NCBI GenBank assembly: GCA_037962975.1
Contig: CM075671.1
Location: forward strand, 38,588,501-38,652,500
Source of the DNA: Clitoria ternatea
Lineage: Eukaryota; Streptophyta; Magnoliopsida; Fabales; Fabaceae
Reading direction: 5' to 3'
DNA length: 64,000 nt
Shown piece after piece: positions 25,272 through 37,349 of this stretch. The first letter of the stretch is position 1. The number at the start of each line of letters is the position of its first letter. The notes below the pieces were generated by a model. It ran no database searches, had not been told where the DNA came from, and worked only from the letters and a program-made list of their open reading frames with translations. Position numbers and translations under genes: made by a program.

Positions 25272-25494
25272 TTTGCCATTGCCTCAAAGTCTTGTTTGTC
25301 CCTCTGCTATGCCTAAGGCTTTGGGATTTTTCATGTAATAAGGGCGAAAAAAAAAACTTGTTTTACCAGTCAATCAATAAATGCGTATCAAAATTCAAAA
25401 AAAATTCTCATCCCTTTATCCTTGCTTTTGACTCATTCTCTTTAACTTGCTTTTCCTTTCTCTTCTATATTTTGCCATAACACACTAAATTGCA
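25272..25494 (+). other. Possible Ogre intron relic before pol
   Basis: The segment between the gag stop and the pol remnant ends in a pyrimidine-rich run and CTAAATTGCAG (AG at 25494-25495), a good 3' splice acceptor. Ogre elements are known to splice an intron in this area of gag-pro/pol. The matching donor was not identified. Confidence 0.4.
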
Positions 25495-25800
25495 GATCCA
25501 AAAATGATCCTCTTGAGACTAGTGAAATCACAATCACGCTTCACGATTTCAATTACCCAGTCGACTATGCCGATGAAGAAGCGAAGGGAAACCTGTGAGC
25601 CACCGCACAAGTTAAAAGGATTGTTAGAACAAGAGGTTAAAGAATACCCCTAAGTCAAGAACAACTGAAGGAATCACGGGGGCAATCTATCAGAAGGCAT
25701 TAGTAATTTTGTTTCAGGACGTGGAAGGAATCTATGGAATGACAACATGGCCAAGTCCCGAATTGGACAAGTGGTAGGCTAGTCATTTAAGGAAACCTCA
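25495..25800 (+). pseudogene. Remnant of Ogre pol (acidic segment before RT)
   Basis: One frame reads NDPLETSEITITLHDFNYPV followed by DYADEEAKGNL. A second reads EPPHKLKGLLEQEVKEYP after a frame change. This resembles the acidic linker that precedes reverse transcriptase in Ogre and other plant Ty3 elements. A short piece near 25690 (ALVILFQDVEGIYGMTTW) may correspond to the FAWSYEDMPG-like start of reverse transcriptase. After about 25800 no RT, RNase H or integrase motif is present, so an internal deletion has removed the catalytic core. Confidence 0.6.
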
Positions 25801-27220
25801 GTTGCCAACATAAATAGGAGCAAATTGCTTATGCCTATAAATGTAGACACAATTGAGGAAGACTTTTCTGAAAGAAACAAAATACAAAAAAATATGTACA
25901 AAAAAAAATGAAAAATAAAAAATAGAATCAAGGTTGGAGTCCAAATGCATGTGCCAAATGGGGTAAGCTGGTTATGTCCAAATCATCGAGCAAGCTGTTA
26001 TTTTCTGTATGAGGAGGATGAATGTCACTAGACCAAGAACTTGTATTCTTGTCATCATCAACACCTCAACCTTAAAAGGTACGCTATTCCTCATGCTCAT
26101 GTAACCAAGGAAATAATCTATCAGATTGAGTCATTGCATCATCAAGGGGATAAAAAAAATGAAATAAAACACAGAAAACAAAAAAAAACAATAAAAACAA
26201 AAAAATAGCAAAAAAAATAAAAAAATGAAAAAGAAAAAATTCAGAAAACGAAAAAAGAGAAAAAAATAAAGGCCAAAATGATGATTCAAAGTAATTCTCT
26301 CTCATCGATGCCAAAAGACCCACCAATATTTCCTTGGATACATGGCATAGGAGTAGAGTCTCCTATTTGAAGTAACATCAGTTTCCCAAAGGATCAAACT
26401 AAATTTGGAAAAGGATAGGCAGACTCAACTGGAGTGTGAGCAGTTTCAACTTTTTACTGTAAAGGATGCAGCCAAAAATGAACAAGAAGAGAAAAACACA
26501 TGAAAAGCTCGCTAGGCTGAAAACCTGAAAAGGCGGCCTAGGCAAAAGTTAGAGTGACCCGGTGAGTTGAAAACATGAAAAGGTGGCTCAGGTAAAAATT
26601 AGGGTCAACATCTCGGCAGAGTAACTAAAGTTCCCAATGCAAAACGTGCAAACTGAGGCATGTGGACCATGGTCAAATTACCCTCTTGAAGGTAGAGTTG
26701 AACGATGTACTTGAGGTCGTGACGTGGGATTAAGGTTCTCACTAGTCTCAGGAATTCACTGGAGGATCCTTGAACCTTCCCTGTTTCTCTTGACCTTGAC
26801 CTGTCCTATGTAACTTCATTTCATCCCATCTATTTTCCCCATTATCCATTCTCTGTATTCTGTTTGACATACATAAATAAAATTCATCCTTTTCCGATAC
26901 GTGTTATGAGTTGCATTGATATGATAAAACATTGTGTTTTTATAAAAATAAAATGAAAGAATGATGAACATTTAAAGTCGTGAGGAACAAGACGCTCCCA
27001 TTACTCGACCTCGTCTTAGACAATCATCATGAAGACTCAGCCAAGCACGTGCTTCAAAGCTATGATCGCCTCTTTCATTCTCCTCTATCCATGAGTTATC
27101 CTAAGGGTTGCGATTTCACAGGACCTACCCAGTTTTTGAATTTTACTTTGCACTACTAACCTTTTTCTGCAGGTTATTACAACAGACAGTCATGTCAAGT
27201 GTTGATACCTCAATCAAGTT
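25801..27220 (+). other. Ogre 3' region, A-rich and non-coding
   Basis: A-rich tracts (about 25860-25925 and 26145-26275) are followed by GAAAACCTGAAAAGGCGGCC and GAAAACATGAAAAGGTGGCT around 26520-26590, a sequence type I recognise from 3' regions of legume Ogre elements. No coding frame is supported. Confidence 0.55.
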
Positions 27221-27230
27221 CTTCAAGTTC

Positions 27231-27570
27231 CTTCGCCAAAGTTGGCACTCCTTAAAATTCTTTCCTCAAATTGCCAAAAGTTGGCAATTCTCAAAGCCTT
27301 CTCCTTAATCGCCAAAGTTGGCAATTCTCAAAGTCTTCCCCCAAATCGCCAAAGTTGGCACCGCTCAAAATCTTTTCCTCAAAATGCCAAAGCTGGCACC
27401 TCTCAAAGTCTTCTCCTTAATCGCCAAAGTTGGCACTCCTCAGAAATCTCTTCTTAAACCGCCAAAGTTGGCACTTCTCAGAACGCCTTCCCTAGATTGC
27501 CAAAGTTGGCACTTCTTGAAGTCTTCTCCTCAACTGCCAAAGCTGACATTCTTCAAACTCCCTTCCAAGG
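27231..27570 (+). repeat. Tandem array A: CGCCAAAGTTGGCA units
   Basis: About nine degenerate units of 37-38 bp, each with CGCCAAAGTTGGCA followed by a CT-rich segment. GCCAA...TTGGC in each unit is an inverted repeat. Stray copies recur at about 27972, 28048 and 28154. Frames over it are repeat artefacts. Confidence 0.85.
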
Positions 27571-28299
27571 AATCTACCTGACACATTCCAACAATCAAGC
27601 GTATCCTCTTCCCAAGCCCAAGGATAGTTTCCAGCAAAATTCTCTCCCCCAGCAAAGTCACCAAACTCTTCCCAGTAAGCCTACAATTCAGATCATCTTC
27701 TCCCCTTGATAAGGACACTTTTCTAATCAGGCTTAGAAGAACTCTCCCCAAGGGGCCCCAGCACACTTCTCTTAGTGAATCCATACATACCAGGTGGATC
27801 CCAGATTTTCCCTTCCCAATCAAGGGGCAGTACCCCGAACCATCAATCCTTCCCCAATAGGAAGACACTTTCCCCAATGGAGTTACCCTCATTAAAATGT
27901 CCCAAACTGGGACATTTCCCAGAATTTTCTCCCCCGGCGGGCCTGCCATACACTCCCCAAGGGAACCGTGATCGCCAAAGCTGGCACCTTTCAAGGTTTC
28001 TTCCTTCGTCGCCCAAGCAGGCATCTTTCAAGGTTTCCTCCTTAATCGCCAAAGTTGGCAATCCTCAATCCTCTCCTCCTTAATCAAGGTTGGTAATCTT
28101 CAAAGTCTCCCGCTCAACTCCAAAATCAGCACCTCTCAAATTCTCTTCCCCAGTGGAATCGATCGCCAAAGCTGGCACTTCTCAAGATCTCTTCCCCGAT
28201 GGACAATCAGGGGCAGTACCCCGAATCACCAAATTCTTCCCCAGTGGAACTACACTTCCAAAACAACTCAAACTGGGCCTCTCCCCAGATTTCTTCTGT

Positions 28300-28800
28300 T
28301 CCAGTCAAGGGGTGGTTCCCCCAAGGCTCCTCCAAACCATCTTAAACTGGGGCATCACCCCAGATCTATTCAGTCAAGGGGGACAATTCCCCAAGATTCC
28401 TTCAAACCATGTCAAACTAGGGCATCTCCCCAATTTTCTTCTATTCCAGTCAAGGGGCAATTCCCCAAGAACCTTCAGTCATGTCAAACTGGGGCATCAC
28501 CCCAGGTTCTCTCTTTCATTCAAGGGGCAATTCCCCAAGAACCTTCAGTTATGTCAAACTGGGGCATCACCCCAGGTTCACTCTCTTCCAGTCAAGGGAC
28601 AATTCCCCAAGAACCTTCAGTCATGTAAAACTGGGGCATCACCCCAGGTTCACTCTCTTTCATTCAAGGGGCAATTCCCCAAGAACCTTCAGTCATGTCA
28701 AACTGGGGCATCACCCCAGGTTCACTCTCTTTCATTCAAGGAGGCAATTCCCCAAGATTCCTTCAGTCATGTCAAACTGAGGCATCACCAAGAGCCTTTA
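28300..28800 (+). repeat. Tandem array B: 70-74-bp units
   Basis: About six to seven units contain AAACTGGGGCATCACCCCAG and TCAAGGGGCAATTCCCCAAG. The starts of ATGTCAAACT at 28481, 28551, 28623 (variant), 28695 and 28769 give periods of 70-74. Each unit holds two GGGG/CCCC inverted repeats. Confidence 0.9.
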
Positions 28801-28860
28801 AGTCCAGTGAGTTAATTTGGACGAGATGTCCTGTTAGCTCCTCCAATCTCTGCATTTCCA

Positions 28861-29584
28861 ATCGCCTATTCAGGCATACTTTACTTTCTGTTCGCCTATT
28901 CAGGCACCCTTTACTTTCCATTCGCCTATTCAAGCACCCTTTACTTTCTGTTTGCCTATTCAGGCACCCTTTACTTTCCGTTCGCCTATTCAGGCACCCT
29001 TTACTTTCCGTTCGCCTATTCAGGCACCCTTTATTTTCCGTTCGCCTATTCAGGCACCCTTTCCTTTCCGTTCGCCTATTCAGGCACCCTTTACTTTCCG
29101 TTCGCCTATTCAGGCACCCTTTACTTTCCGTCCGCCTATTCAGGAACCTTTTACTTTCCGTTCGCCTATTCAGGCACCCTTTTACATTCTGTTCGCCTAT
29201 TCAGGCACCCTTTACTTTCCGTTCGCCTATTCAGGCACCCTTTATTTTTCGTTCGCCTATTCAGGCACCCTTTCTTTTCCGTTCGCCTATTCAGGCACCC
29301 TTTACTTTCCGTCCGCCTATTCAGGCACCCTTTCCTTTCCCTTCGCCTATTCAGGCACCCTTTACTTTCCGTTCGCCTATTCAGGCACCCTTTCCTTTCC
29401 GTTTGCCTATTCAGGCACCCTTTACTTTCCGTCCGCCTATTCAGGCACCCTTTACTTTCCATTCGCTTATTCAGGCACCCTTTCCTTTCCGTTCGCCTAT
29501 TCAGGCACCCTTTACTTTTCGTTCGCCTATTCAGGCACCCTTTACTTTCCAGTCGCGTATGCAGGCACCCTTTATTTTCCAGTC
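28861..29584 (+). repeat. Tandem array C: 24 copies of a 30-bp unit
   Basis: The unit TTCGCCTATTCAGGCACCCT plus TTACTTTCCG repeats about 24 times in phase, with one 1-bp expansion near 29181. Because 30 is a multiple of three, long frames stay open in several phases; these are not genes. Confidence 0.95.
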
Positions 29585-29700
29585 TACCGGGGGTTAATCC
29601 CGATACCTATCGAGAGGTCCCACTTGGTCCCTACATCGGTGTTCATATCTTTACTTCCTTTTCACTTTAAAAACACGGAAAGCTTCATGTTTCTCTTGTG

Positions 29701-29719
29701 AAAAAGAAGTAAAGAGGGG
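29701..29719 (+). promoter_or_regulatory. Polypurine tract of the Ogre-like element
   Basis: AAAAAGAAGTAAAGAGGGG lies four bases before the 3' LTR, the expected plus-strand primer. Confidence 0.85.
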
Positions 29720-29723
29720 CATC

Positions 29724-32700
29724 TGTGAACACCTCTTTCGGTCCGACCCAAATGGAAAGAATTCTGAGAGGACTGGACTTCATTTCTGAATGATCTACTG
29801 AGAAGGATGACTCAGATTGAAGCATTTTCGAGTAAAATATAGCCCTGTTGGAGATGAATCCGAGTAGAATGGTTCAAAAATGATCAAATCCGAGTGAAAT
29901 GACTCAGATTGAAGCATTTCCGAGTGAAATATTGCCCTTTTGTGATAAATCCGAGTGAAATGACTTAAGGAATGATCAAATCAGAGTGAAATGATTCAAA
30001 TCCGAGTGGAATATGCTCCTGTTGGAGTGAATCAGAGTGGAATGACTCAAAAAAGATCAAATCTGAGTAGAATTACTCAGAATGAGTCAGTTCTGATTGG
30101 AAACTTCCCTGTCAGAGCCATTCCGAGTGATGAATAGCTGATCTATTGGAGGATAAATGCTGAGAAGGATTGCTTTCTGATTGCATCTAATCCGAGTGAA
30201 GAAGTGCTGATTGGAGTGAATCTGATTGGGGAATGTTTTTCTGGGTGAAGGCTGAGTCCGAGTGAAATAATCCCAACATCCGAGTAAGCACATCCGAAGG
30301 AGAAATGTTGATTGAAACCTTCTGATTGAAGTGTGAAGTCCGACTCTCAGTGAATCTGGGTGGTCAGGTTCCGATTAGAACAGAAGTCCGATTGTGAGTA
30401 TATCTGGGTAGTCAGATTTTGATGGGAAGAAAATCGATTCCGAGTGAAAAAGTAAAAGTTTCCAAGCCCTGATTGCAAAGAAGGTCAACTCCGAGTGACA
30501 AATCCGAGTGACAACTCCGAATGAATATTTGCCGACTGAGCCATTCTTCAATCAGTTTCGTTGTTGATCTTCAATCGGTTTCCGAGTGACAACGACTGAA
30601 TGAAAGGATTTCTGAATAAATGTGTCCGATTGGACTGAAGAAAGGAAAATCCGTGTGAAATCCTTCTGAAGACGACTCCTGAGTGAGTGCACCGAGCAGC
30701 TGATTGTCGAGTGAAAGCCATTCCTAATTGGAAAATAAGGGCGAGTGAGTGCACTGAACAATTGACAACTGAATGAAAATTCTGAGTGAGGAGAAGGCTC
30801 TTTTTGAATGAAAAAATGGATATTTCCGAGTTAGATATCTAAGTCAGTATCTCCAATAAGAACCGAGTGATGCCTTTTCAGTCAGCATCGAGTCACTCTC
30901 TTAGTCAACACTGAGTCATTCTCTTCAATTTTTAGTCGGCTCCGAGTCATATTTCACCCATTTCCGAGTGGTCCTTTAACCATTTCCGAGACCCTTTCCA
31001 CTCAACCCCCGAGTCATCCTTTACCATTACCGAGCCACTCTTTTAACCATTACCGAGCCTTCTTTTACCCATTTCCGAGTCATTCCTTTCTCACCCACTC
31101 CCGAGTGAGTACTATCACTCAAATCCGAGCTATCCTTTCACCCATTCCCGAGCCAATTTTCAGTCAGAACCGAGTGACACTTCAGTTAGTCAGCCCTCTT
31201 CAAACCAATTCCGTGTCATCCCTCCTCAAACCAATTTCGAGCCCCCATTTTCACCAATTCTGAGACACTTTTCACTAATTCCGAGTGACACTTTTCAATC
31301 AGCACCGAGTCCTCTTCAATCGGTTCTGAGTCAATTTTCACTCGGTCTGATCGATTGTTCCAATCGGAATTGCCTCGTTGGTTCCCTCAATCCAATTGCA
31401 CACTTTTTCACTCGGATTCTCCTCACAGCGACCCAATACCGAGCAAAACTTCCACTCGGCCTTCCATAGGAGAGCTCCTCCCAGAAGAATTCTCACTCGG
31501 AAAGGACTATTTTCACTTGGTTTTCTATTGGAAAACCTTCATTCCACTCGGAATTGACTCCAACTATGGATGAATACTGACTGAGAGGCTAATCCGAGTC
31601 ATTTTCACTCGGAATTCTACCATGCTCTCTCAGATTTCCATCATTTTCTCTCGGATTTCAACCATGCTGACTTGGATTTCCACTATTCAAGTGGATCCTT
31701 GAATTATGGGAGGCGGCTCACAACAAGACAGGAAGAAAATGATAAAGAATTCCCACCAGTCTCCTTTGTCAAGATCCAGGCTGTTTCCAACATACTGTCC
31801 AAGTTGATCTGCTAATTTCAGAGGGCGGCTGTTAATAAGACAAAGAAGAAATAATAAAAATCCTCACCAATTGGCAGCCAGGCTGTCTCAAAACTGTTCA
31901 GGCAATCAACATGCACACTTGGGGACTCCTATAAATACCCCAACGAAAGAGAAGAAGAGGATCCAGAAGCTTTCACTGAAGAGGAGGACGCATTAGAGAA
32001 GAAACAGAGCTTTAAGAAACTCCACTGTCCCTCCCTCTTCCTCTCTTCATTCGGTTCAGCCCCTCTCCAAACGCTGTCTCTCTTCCTCTCTTCATTCGGT
32101 CTGTCCCCTCTCTCACTCTACCTCACCCAACACAATCCTCTTAAACCCCCACACCACAATACCGTCTCCTTAGACACTGTCCCTCACCCCTCAAACCACT
32201 ATACCGCCCCTCCTCACAGCCTCCTCTTCACAACCTCCAACACTGTCCCACTCCCTTTCACTCCACGTTCACCCTCTCTCTCACTGTATTCTCCCTCTCC
32301 TCCTCCCCTCTAAAATCGTATCACACACATACCTCACAGCCCCCTTTCGTTATCCACTCTCTTCTTTTCTCTCAAATCTCATCATTTCTCTCCCAACACC
32401 GTACAGTCCCCTCCAAAACGTCCTTCTCCTCTCCCACTACACCGTCCAGCCCCTTTAAATCCTTCACACCGTCCTCCTCTCCGAATCCTCACCACACCGT
32501 ACAACCCTATCCAAACCGTCCTTATTCAACCCCTTCCAAACCGTCCTCACTCTTCCTCAAACACACTCCATCTGACCTCACTCCTCCTCTCCACACCGTC
32601 TCACTCCTTCTCTCCCAACCGTCCTTCTCCTCCAAACCCAACAGTGTACAGCCCCTCCAACTCACACTGTCCGTCCTTCCCAAATCCACCGTCCCTTAAA

Positions 32701-33603
32701 CCTCGCAATACCATCCTTCTCTTCTAAATTCACAGTCCCTTTCCTCTCAAAAATCCGACCTCACTCCTCCTCTCCACACCGTCTCACTCCCTCTCTCCTC
32801 ATCAACCGACCTGTCCTTCTCCTTAAACTCCAAAACCGTCCAGCTCCTCTCTATTTATGACCGGTCCTTCTCCTTCACTCACCCACACCGTCCAGCTCCT
32901 TTCTCAATACACTGGTCCTGCTCTGCCCTTTATTTTTAATACTTGTATTTGTTTATTTTCTGCTAATTTAATTGTTATTTGGTAACTTTATCTTCCTCTT
33001 TAATTATCAATTAATTTCTATTGATTGATAAATATTAATAAAAATGAGTAATTCATACATTTTATTTAGATTAGTGTAAAAGTTGTAATTATTATTATTA
33101 TTGCATTTTATTTATTTATTTATTATTTATTTATTTTTTTTCTTTTCTTAAAAAATGGTGGAGCGAGATTAATTTGGACGAGACGTCCTGTTAATTTTAT
33201 TTTTTTATTAAAAAATGGTGGAGCGAGATTAATTTGGACGAGACGTCCTGTTAATCTCATGTAAATATTCCGTGTTTATTTTTGTTTATTTTTGTATTCT
33301 TAGTCATGTCGTATATTTTCTTTTCATGAAGAAGTTAAAATAATTGCTGGGCTAATTATAATGCGCGCTATCATATTGAGGTAACCGTTTTTTATAACGG
33401 ACAGTTGTGAGGTGCTAATACCTTCCTCACCTGTAATCAGACTCCCGAATCATGGAATTTCATTTTTCTATAACCAGTGCTTTAACGAAAGGTTTTTCCA
33501 GTATTTTATCCTAAAAATATTGGTGGTGACTCTCTGTTTATCTTTTTGAACCAAAAAGATCGTTTCGAGGGTCGGCCGTGCCGCCGCGATCTCGGTCGCG
33601 ACA
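29724..33603 (+). repeat. 3' LTR of the Ogre-like element
   Basis: This LTR is 3880 bp, colinear with the 5' LTR. It is longer mainly through an extra CT-rich segment of about 45 bases near 32055-32100 that duplicates the CTTCCTCTCTTCATTCGGT motif. It ends GGTCGCGACA, followed by the ACTAT duplication. Confidence 0.95.
31930..31937 (+). promoter_or_regulatory. TATA box of the 3' LTR
   Basis: TATAAATA lies at the same offset as in the 5' LTR. It could drive read-out transcription into the flanking DNA. Confidence 0.75.
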
Positions 33604-34786
33604 ACTATATTTTAATTCATAATAATACATATGGGCACATAAACACAACCATACATTATTCTATATAAAAGCAAGACAAAAATCATAAGCAATATTATTT
33701 ATTTCAAGTATAACCTGATCCCAAATCTAATTTTCTATTCGTTACTCAAGCAATAAACCCCCTAGTACGTATAAATGTACCTTACAATGATTAGGCTTTA
33801 TAATTTTAACCTTCTAATCAACCGAATCCTGAAGTGAAATTTTGGAAAAATTATAAAATCACTGATGACACCCAAAACGTCTCCGGTCACTTGAAACGCA
33901 GTTCGAGAATCTTTGAATCAATCTCTAATTTGCCAAACACTTTTGATGAGAAACACTAGATATGGAGATGGCTTACGTGGTGGCTCATGGAGAAGAAGAT
34001 CAGCCCGAAACCACATGTAACTGTTCGAAATCTACCGCGAAAGAGGGAGAGACGCATGCATGAGGGAAAATGGGCACATGCAATGAAGGAGCTGTCGTGA
34101 GTGAGGGAGCACACAGAGAGAGTAGGAAAGAAAGGGAGCTGTTGTGAGACGAGAATGTGAGGGAGTGAAACAAGAGATGCGTGAGAGATAGAGAGGGTTG
34201 ATAGTAAGGGATAAAGAGAACAAGAGATGGAGAGGGTGAGCATGAGAGATTGAGTGCGTGGGAGAGTGTTGAGAGTGAGGGAGTGAGAGAGTGAGAGTGA
34301 GCCAAAAGTGAACAGAAGAAAAAGAAAGCGTGGGGATGGAGAGAGACGTGAGATGAAAGTGATAGAGAACGTGAGAGATGAGAAAGTGGAACATAAAAGA
34401 GAGATATTAGAGTGATTGAGAGAGATAAAGAGTAAGAGATTGAGAGACACATGAGAGAGATGAGAATGACACGTGTGGGGGGCACTTGACGCAGAAAGAA
34501 AAAAATGATGAGAGCACATTGAGAAAAGAGAGTGGACAAGAGGAAAAAGAAGAGAGTTGAGAGAAAAAAAAAGAATGTTTTAGAAAAGGATTTAAAAGAA
34601 AAAGATTAAAGAAAATAAATTAGAAAGAAAAGAATTAAAGTAGCTTAGAAATAAATTAATTTAAAATAGGAATTTAGAAGAGGAAAAATTAAATAATTAA
34701 ATTTATGGAGTTAGTTTGGTTAGGGTAATTAATTTAATTTTAGGCTTTAATAATTTACCCCTAAAATTTTAATTTAAGATGTTACA

Positions 34787-36890
34787 ACTTTCATATGACA
34801 ATTTTTTTAATATGATTATATACTATAAATTATATAATATTCATGTTCCTATATATGATATAATATATATATCATATTAATTGTAATTTATTGGATGATA
34901 ATTATATAACTATAAATTATAGTAATTAATATATATATATATATTTATATTAAAAATCAGTTAATAAAAATAAATATAGACAAAATATATAAATATTGAA
35001 AAAATTACAAAACTAAGGTAATGCATATTTCATATTTTAATAATTTGTATAAATGAACATCTAACTACTACTACTTCTACTTTATAAGGATAAAATAATA
35101 AATATACAAATAACTAAAAATAAAAATGGTAACAAAAGAGTCTTAAAGATTATTTTCTTCAACATGGTGTATACATAGTCTTGATTCCAATATTTCTTTA
35201 TCCTATAAAGCTCATTTTTCATTCCCTGCAAAAATAAAAGAGAAAAGTTATTAAAAACATAAAGATAAACAAATAAAAAATAGAGTGAAATTAATACCTA
35301 AAACAGGATAAAGGAAAGAGCAATAAAAAAATTGGTTTTAGTATTCCACACAAAAAAACTAAGAAAACCAAATAAATATACTAAAACACAAAGATAACAA
35401 AGATTTTAAAAAATAAGACTAACAAAATTAAATTTTTAAACCAAATTTCAATCAGGTCAAAAATAAAATACTATTCCACAAATTATATATTATCACTTTT
35501 CTTCAAATTCTAATACCTCGGAAGCATTAAACTTCAGAGAACAACCTACAAAGAAAAAGTTAAAAAAATGTTAGTTTTTATTTTGTAAGAACAAATAAAA
35601 ATAGGACAAAATTGCAAGAAGAAACTAATTATTGGGGGGAATATCATGGAGAAAAAATATAAGAAATATAAAAATTATGGTAAAAAATTGTAGTGTAGAT
35701 AGGATTTCACAAATAATTTCCTCTAAAATAACATATTACTTAATTATAACAAATCATATTTATAATTATAATTAATAAATTCTTATATATTATTAAAAGA
35801 TTTTAATTATTTTCTTTGAAATTTTTGTATTTAAAAAATTAGGTAAAAATGCATATTACACAAGACAAAACTTGCCAAAAATTAACTTTTGTAACTGTTT
35901 GACAAAATAATATATAAATATATATAAGAGCGATTTATTTACTCTAGAAGTAAGTTTTCAAGACTTACTCGACTTTATAACTTACAATAAAACATGAATT
36001 AAATTAATCTCATTATTGAAATTGTATTATAATATCATAATGAATTTATATATAAAATTCTAAAAAATCTAACATTTATAGGTACATCATCTAATAGTCA
36101 ACATTTGCTATTATAAATTACATAAATTTTATTAAAAAATTAAATTAATTAATTAAATATCAAATAATTATTAAAAATTTTATAAATTTTTATACTTAAT
36201 CATAATAATTTATTCAATCGATTAACAACTAGATTTTATTATCAATTAAAGAATGAAATAATATATAGTGGTGCATGAATCGGAACGTTGACTTTTAGAG
36301 CCTCAAAATATAGATCACATGGGATGATGGTCAAAACACTAAAATCTGACTGGTTCTGAGAAGATATACATATTTAAAAATAGACAATAATAAAACTATC
36401 ATGTGATTGAATTATAATTTTTGAGAAAATCTTAAACACTAAAAAAAGTGATAAAATTGCTTCCGAATCAAGGTGATCACGTCTGCATCCTCCCATTCCC
36501 GTAATTATTTTGTTTCGAGACGAATGCAAATAAATTGAATCTAGTTTATATGTTTTTTTTTCCTTTTGAAATAACATTAAAAAGTGGGCAGAGGTGTTTA
36601 AAAAACGAACAAATCCATGATCATTTACGAAATTGAATCCTAAGCCAACATATCAGTTAACCACATTAACCACACCGCTAAAAACAACATTTTCTAATGC
36701 CGTTTAGTTTGATCAATTATATATATTTTTTAAATTTCTATTTTTACACCGTCCTAGAGTAATCCCAAACAATCCTATATAACTTTAGACCTGTTTTTCT
36801 TTTATGTCATTTTAGACTTTCCTAATTTAGACATCACTTTCATTAACATATTTCTTTTACAAATACCAAAAAAGATAAAACTTAGTTAAA
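34787..36890. other. AT-rich intergenic stretch
   Basis: Very AT-rich, with poly-A and poly-T runs. No gene, RNA or element boundary could be supported. A CACTAAAAAAAGTG word at about 36437 was noted but has no partner. Confidence 0.5.
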
Positions 36891-36894
36891 ATTG

Positions 36895-37130
36895 GGATAC
36901 GAACTTGGTTCGAAAGTGAGTTTGTTCTTATCGTGTTTGTGGGTAACAAAGGTATGGACTCTCGTAGAGCCAATCTATGACCTCGGTTTAAGACGAACCA
37001 AGTTCATATTTTATTTGTGTCAATCTATGAACTCAATTATGAATTCGGTTTACGCAACAACTGAGTTCATAGGCATCCTACAAACTCGGGTATGAACTCG
37101 GTTAAAGACATAACTGAGTTCGTAGGTAGG
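36895..37130. repeat. CACTA subterminal repeats, left side
   Basis: GAACTTGGTTCG, TGAACTCAATTATGAATTCG, ACTGAGTTCATAGG and GAACTCGGTTAAAGACATAA form pairs of AACTCGGTT-like and AACCGAGTT-like arms. They match the block at 49660-50255 and are probable transposase-binding repeats. Confidence 0.7.
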
Positions 37131-37349
37131 ATTTTTTTTTTAATATCTGTTATGTTTTTCTGTTACTCTAAACCTGCAAACGAGAAAAATGACCCAATAC
37201 AAGGAAATAGATATACCAAACAGAACTGTATATATACAAACCCCTAAAACTAAAACTACTAAAACTAAAACAGACTTTCCTAACATATATACATATTCAA
37301 ACTACTAAAACTAATACTTATATACCTATACTATTATCTCCTCACCTTA

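Larger units (their letters stand above)
17862..33603 (+). mobile_element. Complete non-autonomous Ogre-like Ty3 retrotransposon
   Basis: Both LTRs begin TGTGAACACCTCTTTCGGTC and end CTCGGTCGCGACA, and the element is flanked by a perfect ACTAT duplication (17857-17861 and 33604-33608). The primer-binding site TGGCGACTCCACTGGGG, the very long LTRs, a Gag with an atypical zinc knuckle and a tandem-repeat-rich 3' untranslated region fit the Ogre/Tat group of Ty3 elements. The internal region is only 8 kb and holds gag plus a small remnant of the region before reverse transcriptase. Protease, reverse transcriptase, RNase H and integrase were not found. Movement would have needed enzymes from a full-length relative. 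In the first 415 or so LTR bases I counted about 11 substitutions, so the insertion is fairly young. Confidence 0.93.
16414..34786 (-). mobile_element. Solo-LTR-like element, member 3, split by the Ogre insertion
   Basis: The left end TGCAACATCCCC and right end AAGATGTTACA match the family ends. The flanks AGTTT and ACTTT agree at 4 of 5 bases, a plausible decayed target duplication. The host sequence is 16414-17861 plus 33604-34786, about 2.6 kb after removing the Ogre and one copy of its duplication. The inner order parallels member 2, with GGGATGAGTATCACTTAAAG near 16849 and TACTCAAGCAATAAACC near 33742. The right part (about 34030-34560) is GA-rich and gives spurious long frames. Confidence 0.65.

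Noticed and set aside
28090..28815. 241-codon plus-strand frame
   Set aside because: It is mostly array B repeat translation (KLGHHPRF-like units), with no known domain.
28695..29701. Long overlapping frames of 249-300 codons on the plus strand and a 98-codon frame on the minus strand
   Set aside because: They are translations of the 30-bp tandem repeat, open in several phases because the unit is a multiple of three. There is no non-repetitive conserved sequence.
33956..34539. Three overlapping minus-strand frames of 120-187 codons rich in Ser, Leu and His
   Set aside because: They lie in GA-rich low-complexity DNA at the end of solo LTR member 3. Several frames are open together and no domain is recognisable.
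36437..36450. CACTAAAAAAAGTG as the left CACTA terminus
   Set aside because: It lies about 450 bases outside the subterminal repeats, and no matching terminal sequence with a 3-bp duplication was found at the right side.
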